A stretch of 64,000 nucleotides of DNA. Source: Flabesymbios commensalis (taxonomy: Eukaryota; Annelida; Polychaeta; Terebellida; Flabelligeridae). Position 1 is the first letter of the stretch, and each line of letters opens with the position of its first letter. Both the position numbers and the translations under genes were made by a program. The stretch spans positions 79,852,649-79,916,648 of the forward strand of contig OZ024912.1 of NCBI GenBank assembly GCA_964017125.1, in the 5' to 3' direction. Positions 10,836 through 25,174 of this stretch are shown here, one piece after another. The notes beneath the pieces are model-generated. The model saw only the letters and a program-made list of their open reading frames with translations. It was not told the DNA's origin and ran no database searches.

Positions 10836-13400
10836 AGTACTCAATAAAACTTTGCCAAATTTACAGAAAAGTTGCCATAATACCAGGCGATGATGCCTGC
10901 AAAATTACATGGAAAACGGTTGAGAATTGACGTGTCAATTGACGTCTAAATGAATAACTTTTAAAAATATTCAATCAAATTTCACACTAATCTCATTAAT
11001 AACTTTTGAAGTACTCAATCAAACTTTGCCAAATTTACAGGAAAGTTGCCATATTACCAGCCGATGGTGCCTGCAAAATTACATGGAAAACGGTTGAGAA
11101 TTGACGTGTCAATTGACGTCTAAATGAATAACTTTTAAAAATATTCAATCAAATTTCACACTAATCTCATTTATAACTTTTGATGTACTCAATAAAACTT
11201 CACCAAATTTACAGAAAAGTTGCCATAATACCAGGCGATGATGCCTGCAAAATTACATGGAAAACGGTTGAGAATTGACGTGTCAATTGACGTCTAAATG
11301 AATAACTTTTAAAAATATTCAATCAAATTTCACACTAATCTCATTAATAACTTTTGAAGTACTCAATCAAACTTTGCCAAATTTACAGGAAAGTTGCCAT
11401 AGTACCAGCCGATGGTGCCTGCAAAATTACATGGAAAACGGTTGAGAATTGACGTGTCAATTGACGTCTAAATGAATAACTTTAAAAAATATTCAATTAA
11501 ATTTCACACTAATCTCTTTAATAAGTTTTGAAGTACTTAATCAAACTTCGCCAAATTTACAGGAAAGTTGCCATAATACCAGCCGATGGTGCCTGCAAAA
11601 TTACATGGGAAACGGTTGAGAAATTAAAGTCTGAATTGAAGTCTAAATGAATAACTTTTAAAAATATTCAATCAAATTTCACGCTGATCTCATTAATAAC
11701 TTTTGAAGTACTCAATTAAACTTCGCCAAATTTACAGGGATGGTGCCGTAATACCAGCCGATGGTGTCTGCAAAATTAAGTGGAAAACGGTTGAGAATTG
11801 ACGTCTGAATTGCAGTCTAAATGAATAACTTTTAAAAATATTCAATCAAATTTCACACTAATCTCATCAATAACTTTTGAAGTACGCAATCAAACTTCAA
11901 AAGAATTACAAGAGAGTTGCCGTAATACCAGCCGATGGTGCCTGCAAAATTACATGGAAAACGGTTTAGAATTGACGTGTCAATTGACGTCTAAATGAAT
12001 AACTTTTAAAAATATTCAATCAAATTTCACACTAATCTCATTAATAACTTTTGAAGTACTCAATCAAACTTTGCCAAATTTACAGGAAAGTTGCCATAGT
12101 ACCAGCCGATGGTGCCTGCAAAATTACTTGGAAAACGGTTGAGAATTGACGTGTCAATTGACGTCTAAATGAATAACTTTTAAAAAAATTCAATCAAATT
12201 TAACACTAATCTCATTAATAACTTTTGAAGTACTCAATTAAACTTCGCCAAATTTGCAGGAAAGTTGCCATAAAACCAGCCGATGGTGCCTGCAAAATTA
12301 CATTGAAAACGGTTGAGAATTGACGTGTCAATTGACGTCTAAATCACTAACTTTAAAAAATATTCAATCAAATTTCACACTAATCTCATTAATAACTTTT
12401 GAAGTACTCAATCAAACTTCGCCAAATTTATAGGAATGTTGCCGTAATACCAACCAATAGTGCATGCAAAATTACATGGAAAACGGTTGAGAATTAACGT
12501 CTGAATTGAAGTCTAAATGAATAACTTTTAAAAATATTTAATCAAATTTCACGCGATTCTCATTAATAACTTTTGAAGTACTCAATTAAACTTCGCCAAA
12601 TTTACAGGGATGGTGCTGTAATACCGGCCGATGGTGTCTGCAAAATTACATGGAAAACGGTTGAGAATTGACGTCTGAATTGCAGTCTAAGTGAATAACT
12701 TTTAAAAATATTCAATCAAATTTCACACTAATCTCATTAATAACTTTTGAAGTACGAAATCAAACTTCGAAAAAATTACAAGAGAGTTGCCGTAATACCA
12801 ACCGATGATGCCTGCAAAATTACATGGAAAACGGTTGAGAATTGACGTGTCAATTGACGTCTAAATGAATAACTTTAAAAAATATTTAATCAAATTTCAC
12901 ACTAATCTCTTTAATAACTTTTGAAGTACTTAATCAAACTTCGCCAAATTGACAGTAAAGTTGCCATAATTCCAGCCGATGGTGCCTGCAAAATTACATG
13001 GAAAACGGTTCAGAATTGACGTGTCAATTGACGTCTAAATGAATAACTTTTAAAAATATTCAATCAAATTTCACACTAATCTCATTAATAACTTTTGAAG
13101 TACTCAATCAAACTTTGCCAAATTTACCGGAAAGTTGCCATAGTACCAGCCGATGGTGCCTGCAAAATTACTTGGAAAACGGTTGAGAATTGACGTGTCA
13201 ATTGACGTCTAAATGAATAACTTTTAAAAAAATTCAATCAAATTTCACACTAATCTCATTAATAACTTTTGAAGTACTCAATCAAACTTCGCCAAATTTA
13301 CAGGAAAGTTGCCATAAAACCAGCCGATGGTGCCTGCAAAATTACATTGAAAACGGTTGAGAATTGACGTGTCAATTGACGTCTAAATGACTAACTTTTA
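10836..13400 (+). repeat. Mixed-subtype stretch of copy A
   Basis: This stretch alternates CAGGCGATGATG monomers (about 10836-11280) with a-like monomers. A hybrid near 11570-11650 joins an ACAGGAAAG body to a GAGAAATTAAAGTCTG tail (175 bp). From about 11990 an a, dimer-type, b, c, d, e order resumes with private changes such as CACGCGATTCTC near 12552 and AAATTGACAG near 12947. No gene. Confidence 0.75.
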
Positions 13401-14966
13401 AAAATATTCAATCAAATTTCACAGTAATCTCATTAATAACTTTTGAAGTACTCAATCAAACTTCGCCAAATTTATACGAATGTTGCCGTAATACCAACCA
13501 ATAGTGCATGCAAAATTACATGGAAAACGGTTGAGAATTAACGTCTGAATTGAAGTCTAAATGAATAACTTTTAAAAATATTTAATCAAATTTCACGCTA
13601 ATCTCATTAATAACTTTTGAAGTACTCAATTAAACTTCGCCAAATTTACAGGGATGGTGCCGTAATACCGGCCGATGGTGTCTGCAAAATTACATGGAAA
13701 ACGGTTGAGAATTGACGTCTGAATTGCAGTCTAAATGAATAACTTTTAAAAATATTCAATCAAATTTCACACTAATCTCATGAATAACTTTTGAAGTACG
13801 CAATCAAACTTCGAAAAAATTACAAGAGAGTTGCCGTAATACCAACCGATGGTGCCTGCAAAATTACATGGAAAACGGTTGAGAATTGACGTGTCAATTG
13901 ACGTCTAAATGAATAACTTTAAAAAATATTCAATCAAATTTCACACTAATCTCTTTAATAATTTTTGAAGTACTTAATCAAATTCACAGTAAAGTTGCCA
14001 TAATTCCAGCCGATGGTGCCTGCAAAATTACATGGAAAACGGTTGAGAATTGACGTGTCAATTGACGTCTAAATGAATAACTTTTAAAAATATTCAATCA
14101 AATTTCACACTAATCTCATTAATAACTTTTGAAGTACTCAGTCAAACTTCGCCAAATTTACAGAAAAGTTGCCATAATACCAGCCGATTGTCCCCGCAAA
14201 ATTACATGGAACACGGTTGAGAATAGACGTGTCAATTCACGTCTAAATGAATAACTTTTAAAAATATTCAATCAAATTTCACAGTAATCTCATCAATAAC
14301 TTTTGAAGTACTCAATCAAACTTCGCCAAATTTATAAGGATGTTGCCGTAATACCAACCAATAGTGCATGCAAAATTACATGGAAAACGGTTGAGAAATT
14401 AAAGTCTGAATTGAAGTCTAAATGAATAACTTTTTAAAAATATTCAATCAAATTTCACGCTAATCTCATTAATAACTTTTGAAGTACTCAATGAAACTTC
14501 GCCAAATTTACAGGGATGGTGCCGTAATACCAGCCGATGGTGTCTGCAAAATTAAGTGGAAAACGGTTGAGAATTGACGTCTGAATTGCAGTCTAAATGA
14601 ATAACTTTTAAAAATATACAATCAAATTTCACACTAATCTCATCAATAACTTTTGAAGTACGCAATCAAACTTCAAAAGAATTACAAGAGAGTTGCCGTA
14701 ACACCAGCCGATGGTGCCTGCAAAATTACATGGAAAACGGTTTAGAATTGACGTGTCAATTGACGTCTAAATGAATAACTTTTAAAAATATTCAATCAAA
14801 TTTCACACTAATCTCATTAATAACTTTTGAAGTACTCAATCAAACTTTGCCAAATTTACAGGAAAGTTGCCATAAAACCAGCCGATGGTGCCTGCAAAAT
14901 TACATTGAAAACGGTTGAGAATTGACGTGTCAATTGACGTCTAATTGAATAACTTTTAAAAATATT
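13401..14966 (+). repeat. Nine-monomer unit, single in copy A
   Basis: Contains b, c, d (CATGAATAAC), e (AATAATTTTTG), then GATTGTCCCCGC, GAGAAATTAAAG and ACACCAGCC monomers, in the order present twice in copy B. In this copy the e-type monomer has lost 10 bp near 13981: CAAATTCACAG where B reads on through CTTCGCC. A one-base gain in the T run sits near 14435. Confidence 0.8.
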
Positions 14967-16184
14967 CAATCAAATTTCACACTAATCTCATTAATAACTT
15001 TTGAAGTACTCAATCAAACTTCGCCAAATTTATAGGGATGTTGCCGTAATACCAACCAATAGTGCATGCAAAATTACATGGAAAACGGTTGAGAATTAAC
15101 GTCTGAATTGAAGTCTAAATGAGTAACTTTTAAAAATATTTAATCAAATTTAACGCTAATCTCATTAATAACTTTTGAAGTACTCAATTAAACTTCGCCA
15201 AATTTACCGGGATGGTGCCGTAATACCGGCCGATGGTGTCTGCAAAATTACATGGAAAACGGTTGAGAATTGACGTCTGAATTGCAGTCTAAATGAATAA
15301 CTTTTAAAAATATTCAATCAAATTTCACACTAATCTCATTAATAACTTTTGAAGTACGCAATCAAACTTCGAAAAAATTACAAGAGAGTTGCCGTAATAC
15401 CAACCGATGGTGCCTGCAAAATTACATGGAAAAAGGTTGAGAATTGACGTGTCAATTGACGTCTAAATGAATAACTTTAAAAAATATTCAATCAAATTTC
15501 ACACTAATCTCTTTAATAACTTTTGAAGTACTCAGTCAAACTTCGCCAAATTTACAGGAAAGTTGCCATAATACCAGCCGATGGTGCCTGCAAAATTACA
15601 TTGAACACGGTTGAGAATTGACGTGTCAATTCACGTCTAAATGAATAACTTTTAAAAATATTCAATCAAATTTCACAGTAATCTCATCAATAACTTTTGA
15701 AGTACTCAATCAAACTTCGCCAAATTTATAAGGATGTTGCCGTAATACCAACCAATAGTGCATGCAAAATTACATGGAAAACGGTTGAGAAATTAAAGTC
15801 TGAATTGAAGTCTAAATGAATAACTTTTAAAAATATTTAATCAAATTTCACGCTAATCTCATTAATAACTTTTGAAGTACTCAATTAAACTTCGCCAAAT
15901 TTATAGGGATGGTGCCGTAATACCAGCCGATGGTGTCTGCAAAATTAAGTGGAAAACGGTTGAGAATTGACGTCTGAATTGCAGTCTAAATGAATAACTT
16001 TTAAAAATATACAATCAAATTTCACACTAATCTCATCAATAACTTTTGAAGTACGCAATCAAACTTCAAAAGAATTACAAGAGAGTTGCCGTAATACCAG
16101 CCGATGGTGCCTGCAAAATTACATGGAAAACGGTTTAGAATTGACGTGTCAATTGACGTCTAAATGAATAACTTTTAAAAATAT

Positions 16185-16358
16185 TCAATCAAATTTCACA
16201 CTAATCTCATTAATAACTTTTGAAGTACTCAATCAAACTTTGCCAAATTTACAGGAAAGTTGCCATAGTACCAGCCGATGGAGCCTGCAAAATTACATGG
16301 AAAACGGTTGAGAATTTACGTGTCAATTGACGTCTAAATGAATAACTTTTAAAAAAAT
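16185..16358 (+). repeat. Extra monomer present in A, absent in B
   Basis: A monomer carrying GATGGAGCCTGC and GAGAATTTACGTG sits between the GTTTAGAATT monomer and the one with GTAGAGAATT. In copy B those two flanks are adjacent (about 33540-33735), and the A-to-B offset drops by exactly 174 here. Gain in A or loss in B cannot be told apart from this window alone. Confidence 0.8.
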
Positions 16359-17690
16359 TCAATCAAATTTCACACTAATCTCATTAATAACTTTTGAAGT
16401 ACTCAATCAAACTTTGCCAAATTTACAGGAAAGTTGCCATAGTACCAGCCGATGGTGCCTGCAAAATTACATTGAAAACGGTAGAGAATTGACGTGTCAA
16501 TGGACGTCTAAATGAATAACTTTTAAAAATATTCAATCAAATTTCACACTAATCTCATTAATAACTTTTGAAGTACTCAATCAAACTTCGCCAAATTTAT
16601 AGGGATGTTGCCGTAATACCAACCAATAGTGCATGCAAAATTACATGGAAAACGGTTGAGAATTAACGTCTGAATTGAAGTCTAAATGAATAACTTTTAA
16701 AAATATTTAATCAAATTTTACGCTAATCTCATTAATAACTTTTGAAGTACTCAATTAAACTTCGCCAAATTTACAGGGATGGTGCCGTAATACCGGCCGA
16801 TGGTGTCTGCAAAATTAAATGGAAAACGGTTGAGAATTGACGTCTGAATTGCAGTCTAAATGAATAACTTTTAAAAATATTCAATCAAATTTCACACTAA
16901 TCTCATTATTAACTTTTGAAGTACGCAATCAAACTTCGAAAAAATTACAAGAGAGTTGCCGTAATACCAGCCGATGGTGCCTGCAAAATTACATGGAAAA
17001 CGGTTGAGAATTGACGTGTCAATTGACGTCTAAATGAATAACTTTTAAAAAAATTCAATCCAATTTCACACTAATCTCATTAATAACTTTTGAAGTACTC
17101 AATCAAACTTTGCCAAATTTACAGGAAAGTTGCCATAAAACCAGCCGATGGTGCCTGCAAAATTACATTGAAAACGGTAGAGAATTGACGTGTCAATTGA
17201 CGTCTAAATGAATAACTTTTAAAAATATTCAATCAAATTTCACACTAATCTCATTAATAACTTTTGAAGTACTCAATCAAACTTCGCCAAATTTATAGGG
17301 ATGTTGCCGTAATACCAACCAATAGTGCATGCAAAATTACATGGAAAACGGTTGAGAATTAACGTCTGAATTGAAGTCTAAATGAATAACTTTTAAAAAT
17401 ATTTAATCAATTTTCACGCTAATCTCATTAATAACTTTTGAAGTACTCAATTAAACTTCGCCAAATTTACAGGGATGGTGCCGTAATACCGGCCGATGGT
17501 GTCTGCAAAATTAAATGGAAAACGGTTGAGAATTGACGTCTGAATTGCAGTCTAAATGAATAACTTTTAAAAATATTCAATCAAATTTCACACTAATCTC
17601 ATTATTAACTTTTGAAGTACGCAATCAAACTTCGAAAAAATTACAAGAGAGTTGCCGTAATACCAGCCGATGGTGCCTACAAAATTACAT
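16300..17690 (+). repeat. Four-monomer (696 bp) tandem pair
   Basis: The rare word ACGGTAGAG occurs at 16478 and 17174, exactly 696 bp apart, and each is followed by b, c and d monomers with matching markers (TATAGGGATG, ATTAAATGG, CATTATTAAC). Unit 1 has the private CAATGGACG, unit 2 CAATCCAATTTC. The same pair exists in copy B near 33711 and 34407. Confidence 0.82.
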
Positions 17691-19830
17691 GGAAAACGTT
17701 TAAAAATTGACGTCTGAATTGCAGTCTAAATGAATAACTTTTAAAAATATTCAATCAAATTTCACACTAATCTCATTTATAACTTTTGAAGTACTCAATC
17801 AAACTTCGCCAAATTTACAGTAAAGTTGCCATAATACCAGCTGATGATGCCTGCAAAATTACATGGAAAACGGTTGAGAATTGACGTGTCAATTGAAGTC
17901 TAAATGAATAAGTTTTAAAAATATTCAATCAAATTTCACACTAATCTCATTTATAACTTTTGAAGTACTCAATCAAACTTCGCCAAATTTACAGTAAAGT
18001 TGCCATAATAACAGCCGATGATGCCTGCAAAATTACACGGAAAACGGTTGAGAATTGACGTGTCAATTGACGTCTAAATGAATAACTTTTAAAAATATTC
18101 AATCAAATTTCACACTAATCTCATTAATAACTTTTGAAGTACTCAATCAAACTTTGCCAAATTTACAGGAAAGTGGCCATAGTACCAGCCGATGGTGCCT
18201 GCAAAATTACATGGAAAACGGTTGAGAATTGACGTGTCAATTGACGTCTAAATGAATAACTTTTAAAAAAAATTCAATCAAATTTCACACTAATCTCATT
18301 AATAACTTTTGAAGTACTTAATCAAACTTCGCCAAATTTACAGGAAAGTTGCCATAAAACCAGCCGATGGTGCCTGCAAAATTACATGGAAAACGGTTGA
18401 GAATTGACGTGTCAATTGACGTCTAAATGAATAACTTTTAAAAAAATTCAATCAAATTTCACACTAATCTCATTAATAACTTTTGAAGTACTCAATCAAA
18501 CTTTGCCAAATTTACAGGAAAGTTGCCATAAAACCAGCCGATGGTGCCTGCAAAATTACATTAAAAACGGTAGAGAATTGACGTGTCAATTGACGTCTAA
18601 ATGAATAACTTTTAAAAATATTCAATCAAATTTCACACTAATCTCATTAATAACTTTTGAAGTACTCAATCAAACTTCGCCAAATTTATAGGGATGTTGC
18701 CGTAATACCAACCAATAGTGCATGCAAAATTACATGGAAAACGGTTGAGAATTAACGTCTGAATTGAAGTCTAAATGAATAACTTTTAAAAATATTTAAT
18801 CAATTTTCACGCTAATCTCATTAATAACTTTTGAAGTACTCAATTAAACTTCGCCAAATTTACAGGGATGGTGCCGTAATACCGGCCGATGGTGTCTGCA
18901 AAATTAAATGGAAAACGGTTGAGAATTGACGTCTGAATTGCAGTCTAAATGAATAACTTTTAAAAATATTCAATCAAATTTCACACTAATCTCATTATTA
19001 ACTTTTGAAGTACGCAATCAAACTTCGAAAAAATTACAAGAGAGTTGCCGTAATACCAGCCGATGGTGCCTACAAAATTACATGGAAAACGTTTAAAAAT
19101 TGACGTCTGAATTGCAGTCTAAATGAATAACTTTTAAAAATATTCAATCAAATTTCACACTAATCTCATTTATAACTTTTGAAGTACTCAATCAAACTTC
19201 GCCAAATTTACAGTAAAGTTGCCATAATACCAGCTGATGATGCCTGCAAAATTACATGGAAAACGGTTGAGAATTGACGTGTCAATTGAAGTCTAAATGA
19301 ATAAGTTTTAAAAATATTCAATCAAATTTCACACTAATCTCATTTATAACTTTTGAAGTACTCAATCAAACTTCGCCAAATTTACAGTAAAGTTGCCATA
19401 ATAACAGCCGATGATGCCTGCAAAATTACACGGAAAACGGTTGAGAATTGACGTGTCAATTGACGTCTAAATGAATAACTTTTAAAAATATTCAATCAAA
19501 TTTCACACTAATCTCATTAATAACTTTTGAAGTACTCAATCAAACTTTGCCAAATTTACAGGAAAGTGGCCATAGTACCAGCCGATGGTGCCTGCAAATT
19601 ACATGGAAAACGGTTGAGAATTGACGTGTCAATTGACGTCTAAATGAATAACCTTTAAAAAAAATTCAATCAAATTTCACACTAATCTCATTAATAACTT
19701 TTGAAGTACTTAATCAAACTTCGCCAAATTTACAGGAAAGTTGCCATAAAACCAGCCGATGGTGCCTGCAAAATTACATGGAAAACGGTTGAGAATTGAC
19801 GTGTCAATTGACGTCTAAATGAATAACTTT
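16985..19830 (+). repeat. Eight-monomer (1393 bp) tandem pair
   Basis: ACGGTAGAG at 17174 recurs at 18567, and ACGTTTAAAAATTG near 17696 recurs near 19089. AAGTGGCCATAG near 18172 recurs near 19565. The step is eight monomers plus one base, the extra base being the eight-A run. Units are about 16985-18377 and 18378-19770. The pair is shared with copy B (about 34215-37060). Confidence 0.83.
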
Positions 19831-21189
19831 TAAAAATATTCAATCAAATTTCACACTAATCTCATTAATAACTTTTGAAGTACTCAATCAAACTTCGCCA
19901 AATTTATAGGGATGTTGCCGTAATACCAACCAATAGTGCATGCAAATATAACATGGAAAACGGTTGAGAATTAACGTCTGAATTGAAGTCTAAATGAATA
20001 ACTTTTAAAAATATTCAATCAAATTTCACACTAATCTCATTAATAACTTTTGAAGTACGAAATCAAACTTCGAAAAAATTACAAGAGAGTTGCCGTAATA
20101 CCAGCCGATGGTGCCTGCAAAATTAAATGGAAAACGGTTGAGAATTGACGTCTGAATTGCAGTCTAAATGAATAACTTTTAAAAATATTCAATCAAATTT
20201 CACACTAATCTCATTTATAACTTTTGAAGTACTCAATCAAACTTCGCCAAATTTACAGTAAAGTTGCCATAATACCAGCTGATGATGCCTGCAAAATTAC
20301 ATGGAAAACGGTTGAGAATTGACGTGTCAATTGAAGTCTAAATGAATAAGTTTTAAAAATATTCAATCAAATTTCACACTAATCTCATTTATAACTTTTG
20401 AAGTACTCAATCAAACTTCGCCAAATTTACAGTAAAGTTGCCATAATAACAGCCGATGATGCCTGCAAAATTACACGGAAAACGGTTGAGAATTGACGTG
20501 TCAATTGACGTCTAAATGAATAACTTTTAAAAATATTCAATCAAATTTCACACTAATCTCATTAATAACTTTTGAAGTACTCAATCAAACTTTGCCAAAT
20601 TTACAGGAAAGTGGCCATAGTACCAGCCGATGGTGCCTGCAAAATTACATGGAAAACGGTTGAGAATTGACGTGTCAATTGACGTCTAAATGAATAACCT
20701 TTAAAAAAATTCAATCAAATTTCACACTAATCTCATTAATAACTTTTGAAGTACTTAATCAAACTTCGCCAAATTTACAGGAAAGTTGCCATAAAACCAG
20801 CCGATGGTGCCTGCAAAATTACATGGAAAACGGTTGAGAATTGACGTGTCAATTGACGTCTAAATGAATAACTTTTAAAAATATTCAATCAAATTTCACA
20901 CTAATCTCATTAATAACTTTTGAAGTACTCAATCAAACTTCGCCAAATTTATAGGGATGTTGCCGTAATACCAACCAATAGTGCATGCAAATATAACATG
21001 GAAAACGGTTGAGAATTAACGTCTGAATTGAAGTCTAAATGAATAACTTTTAAAAATATTCAATCAAATTTCACACTAATCTCATTAATAACTTTTGAAG
21101 TACGAAATCAAACTTCGAAAAAATTACAAGAGAGTTGCCGTAATACCAGCCGATGGTGCCTGCAAAATTAAATGGAAAACGGTTGAGAA
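19100..21189 (+). repeat. Six-monomer (1045 bp) tandem pair, copy A only
   Basis: The 175 bp monomer word GCAAATATAACATGG occurs near 19943 and 20988, 1045 bp apart, inside units of about 19100-20144 and 20145-21189. Copy B has only one such unit at about 36335-37378, so this duplication (or its loss) happened after the 16 kb block was copied. The two A units differ in the A-run length (eight against seven) and in GCAAATTAC against GCAAAATTAC. Confidence 0.88.
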
Positions 21190-22564
21190 TTGACGTGTCA
21201 ATTGACGTCTAAATGAATAACTTTTAAAAATATTCAATCAAATTTCACACTAATCTCATTTATAACTTTTGAAGTACTCAATCAAACTTCGCCAAATTTA
21301 CAGTAAAGTTGCCATAATACCAGCCGATGATGCCTGCAAAATTACATGGAAAACTGTTGAGAATTGACGTGTCAATTGAAGTCTAAATGAATAACTTTTA
21401 AAAATATTCAATCAAATTTCACACTAATCTCATTTATAACTTTTGAAGTACTCAATCAAACTTCGCCAAATTTACAGTAAAGTTGCCATAATAACAGCCG
21501 ATGATGCCTGCAAAATTACACGGAAAACGGTTGAGAATTGACGTGTCAATTGACGTCTAAATGAATAACTTTTAAAAATATTCAATCAAATTTCACACTA
21601 ATCTCATTAATAACTTTTGAAGTACTCAATCAAACTTCGCCAAATTTATAGGGATGTTGCCGTAATACCAACCAATAGTGCATGCAAATATAACATGGAA
21701 AACGGTTGAGAATTAACGTCTGAATTGAAGTCTAAATGAATAACTTTTAAAAATATTTAATCAAATTTCACGCTAATCTCATTAATAACTTTTGAAGTAC
21801 TCAATTAAACTTCTCCAAATTTACAGGGATGGTGCCGTAATACCGGCCGATGGTGTCTGCAAAATTACATGGAAAACGGTTGAGAATTGACGTCTGAATT
21901 GCAGTCTAAATGAATAACTTTTAAAAATATTCAATCAAATTTCACACTAATCTCATTAATAACTTTTGAAGTACGAAATCAAACTTCGAAAAAATTACAA
22001 GAGAGTTGCCGTAATACCAACCGATGGTGCCTGCAAAATTACATGGGAAACGGTTGAGAATTGACGTGTCAATTGACGTCTAAATGAATAACTTTAAAAA
22101 ATATTTAATCAAATTTCACACTAATCTCTTTAATAACTTTTGAAGTACTTAATCAAACTTCGCCAAATTTACAGTAAAGTTGCCATAATTCCAGCCGATG
22201 GTGCCTGCAAAATTACATGGAAAACGGTTGAGAATTGACGTGTCAATTGACGTCTAAATGAATAACTTTTAAAAATATTCAATCAAATTTCACACTAATC
22301 TCATTAATAACTTTTGAAGTACTCAATCAAACTTTGCTAAATTTACAGGAAAGTTGCCATAGTACCAGCCGATGGTGCCTGCAAAATTACTTGGAAAACG
22401 GTTGAGAATTGACGTGTCAATTGACGTCTAAATGAATAACTTTTAAAAAAATTCAATCAAATTTCACACTAATCTCATTAATAACTTTTGAAGTACTCAA
22501 TAAAACTTCGCCAAATTTACAGAAAAGTTGCCATAATACCAGGCGATGATGCCTGCAAAATTGC

Positions 22565-22753
22565 ATGGAAAACTGTATAGAATGGACATCTGAATTGAAG
22601 TCTAAAAGAATATCTTTTAAAAATATTCAATCAAATTTCACAGTAGTCTCATTAATAACTTTTGAAGTACTCAATCAAACTTCGCCAAATTTACAGGAAA
22701 GTTGCCATAATACTAGCCGATGGTGCCTGCAAAATTACATGGAAAACGATTGA
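22565..22753 (+). repeat. Divergent monomer variant, copy B, first
   Basis: Counterpart of the variant at 6733, offset 15832, with the same 62-codon chance frame. Its exact conservation is explained by recent copying of the whole 16 kb block and is not evidence of coding selection. Confidence 0.85.
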
Positions 22754-23086
22754 GAATTGACGTGTCATTTGACGTCTAAATGAATAACTTTCAAAAATAT
22801 TCAATCAAATTTCACACTAATCTCATTAATAACTTTTGAAGTACTCAATCAAACTTTGCCAAATTTACAGGAAAGTTGCCATAGTACCAGCCGATGGTGC
22901 CTGCAAAATTACTTGGAAAACGGTTGAGAATTGACGTGTCAATTGACGTCTAAATGAATAACTTTTAAAAAAATTCAATCAAATTTCACACTAATCTCAT
23001 TAATAACTTTTGAAGTACTCAATCAAACTTCGCCAAATTTGCAGGAAAGTTGCCATAATACCAGGCGATGATGCCTGCAAAATTGC

Positions 23087-23275
23087 ATGGAAAACTGTAT
23101 AGAATGGACATCTGAATTGAAGTCTAAAAGAATATCTTTTAAAAATATTCAATCAAATTTCACAGTAGTCTCATTAATAACTTTTGAAGTACTCAATCAA
23201 ACTTCGCCAAATTTACAGGAAAGTTGCCATAATACTAGCCGATGGTGCCTGCAAAATTACATGGAAAACGATTGA
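23087..23275 (+). repeat. Divergent monomer variant, copy B, second
   Basis: Counterpart of 7255, preserving the hybrid upstream monomer (CAATCAAAC, TTTGCAGG). The 522 bp event was therefore already present before the 16 kb duplication. Confidence 0.85.
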
Positions 23276-25174
23276 GAATTGACGTGTCATTTGACGTCTA
23301 AATGAATAACTTTCAAAAATATTCAATCAAATTTCACACTAATCTCATTAATAACTTTTGAAGTACTCAATCAAACTTTGCCAAATTTACAGGAAAGTTG
23401 CCATAGTACCAGCCGATGGTGCCTGCAAAATTACTTGGAAAACGGTTGAGAATTGACGTGTCAATTGACGTCTAAATGAATAACTTTTAAAAAAATTCAA
23501 TCAAATTTCACACTAATCTCATTAATAACTTTTGAAGTACTCAATCAAACTTCGCCAAATTTGCAGGAAAGTTGCCATAAAACCAGCCGATGGTGCCTGC
23601 AAAATTACATTGAAAACGGTTGAGAATTGACGTGTCAATTGACGTCTAAATGACTAACTTTAAAAAATATTCAATCAAATTTCACACTAATCTCATTAAT
23701 AACTTTTGAAGTACTCAATCAAACTTTGCCAAATTTACAGGAAAGTTGCCATAGTACCAGCCGATGGTGCCTGCAAAATTACTTGGAAAACGGTTGAGAA
23801 TTGACGTGTCAATTGACGTCTAAATGAATAACTTTTAAAAAAATTCAATCAAATTTCACACTAATCTCATTAATAACTTTTGAAGTACTCAATCAAACTT
23901 TGCCAAATTTACAGGAAAGTTGCCATAGTACCAGCCGATGGTGCCTGCAAAATTACTTGGAAAACGGTTGAGAATTGACGTGTCAATTGACGTCTAAATG
24001 AATAACTTTTAAAAAAATTCAATCAAATTTCACACTAATCTCATTAATAACTTTTGAAGTACTCAATCAAACGTCGCCAAATTTACAGGAAAGTTGCCAT
24101 AAAACCAGCCGATGGTGCCTGCAAAATTACATTGAAAACGGTTGAGAATTGACGTGTCAATTGACGTCTAAATGACTAACTTTTAAAAATATTCAATCAA
24201 ATTTCACACTAATCTCATTAATAACTTTTGAAGTACTCAATCAAACTTCGCCAAATTTATAGGAATGTTGCCGTAATACCAACCAATAGTGCATGCAAAA
24301 TTACATGGAAAACGGTTGAGAATTAACGTCTGAATTGAAGTCTAAATGAATAACTTTTAAAAATATTTAATCAAATTTCACGCTAATCTCATTAATAACT
24401 TTTGAAGTACTCAATTAAACTTCGCCAAATTTACAGGGATGGTGCCGTAATACCGGCCGATGGTGTCTGCAAAATTACATGGAAAACGGTTGAGAATTGA
24501 CGTCTGAATTGCAGTCTAAATGAATAACTTTTAAAAATATTCAATCAAATTTCACACTAATCTCATTAATAACTTTTGAAGTACGAAATCAAACTTCGAA
24601 AAAATTACAAGAGAGTTGCCGTAATACCAACCGATGGTGCCTGCAAAATTACATGGAAAACGGTTGAGAATTGACGTGTCAATTGACGTCTAAATGAATA
24701 ACTTTAAAAAATATTTAATCAAATTTCACACTAATCTCTTTAATAACTTTTGAAGTACTTAATCAAACTTCGCCAAATTTACAGTAAAGTTGCCATAATT
24801 CCAGCCGATGGTGCCTGCAAAATTACATGGAAAACGGTTGAGAATTGACGTGTCAATTGACGTCTAAATGAATAACTTTTAAAAATATTCAATCAAATTT
24901 CACACTAATCTCATTAATAACTTTTGAAGTACTCAATCAAACTTTGCTAAATTTACAGGAAAGTTGCCATAGTACCAGCCGATGGTGCCTGCAAAATTAC
25001 TTGGAAAACGGTTGAGAATTGACGTGTCAATTGACGTCTAAATGAATAACTTTTAAAAAAATTCAATCAAATTTCACACTAATCTCATTAATAACTTTTG
25101 AAGTACTCAATAAAACTTCGCCAAATTTACAGAAAAGTTGCCATAATACCAGGCGATGATGCCTGCAAAATTGC

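Larger units (their letters stand above)
5880..21711 (+). repeat. Large tandem block, copy A (about 15.8 kb)
   Basis: Copy A of a block whose second copy follows directly. Private markers recur at a constant offset of 15832: the GGGAAACGG marker at 6212 and 22044, and three divergent monomers at 6733, 7255 and 9343 recurring at 22565, 23087 and 25175. The offset then steps by small indels and whole-monomer events to 16189 at the right end (GGGATGTTGC at 21651 and 37840). The junction with copy B lies between about 21700 and 21860, inside a b-to-c monomer transition. Relative to B, A carries one extra monomer near 16185, an extra six-monomer unit near 20145 and a 10 bp deletion near 13981. Confidence 0.93.

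Noticed and set aside
13971-13995. The 10 bp shortening in copy A as a functional junction or insertion site
   Set aside because: It is a simple internal loss in an e-type monomer, absent from copy B, with no target-site duplication or foreign sequence.
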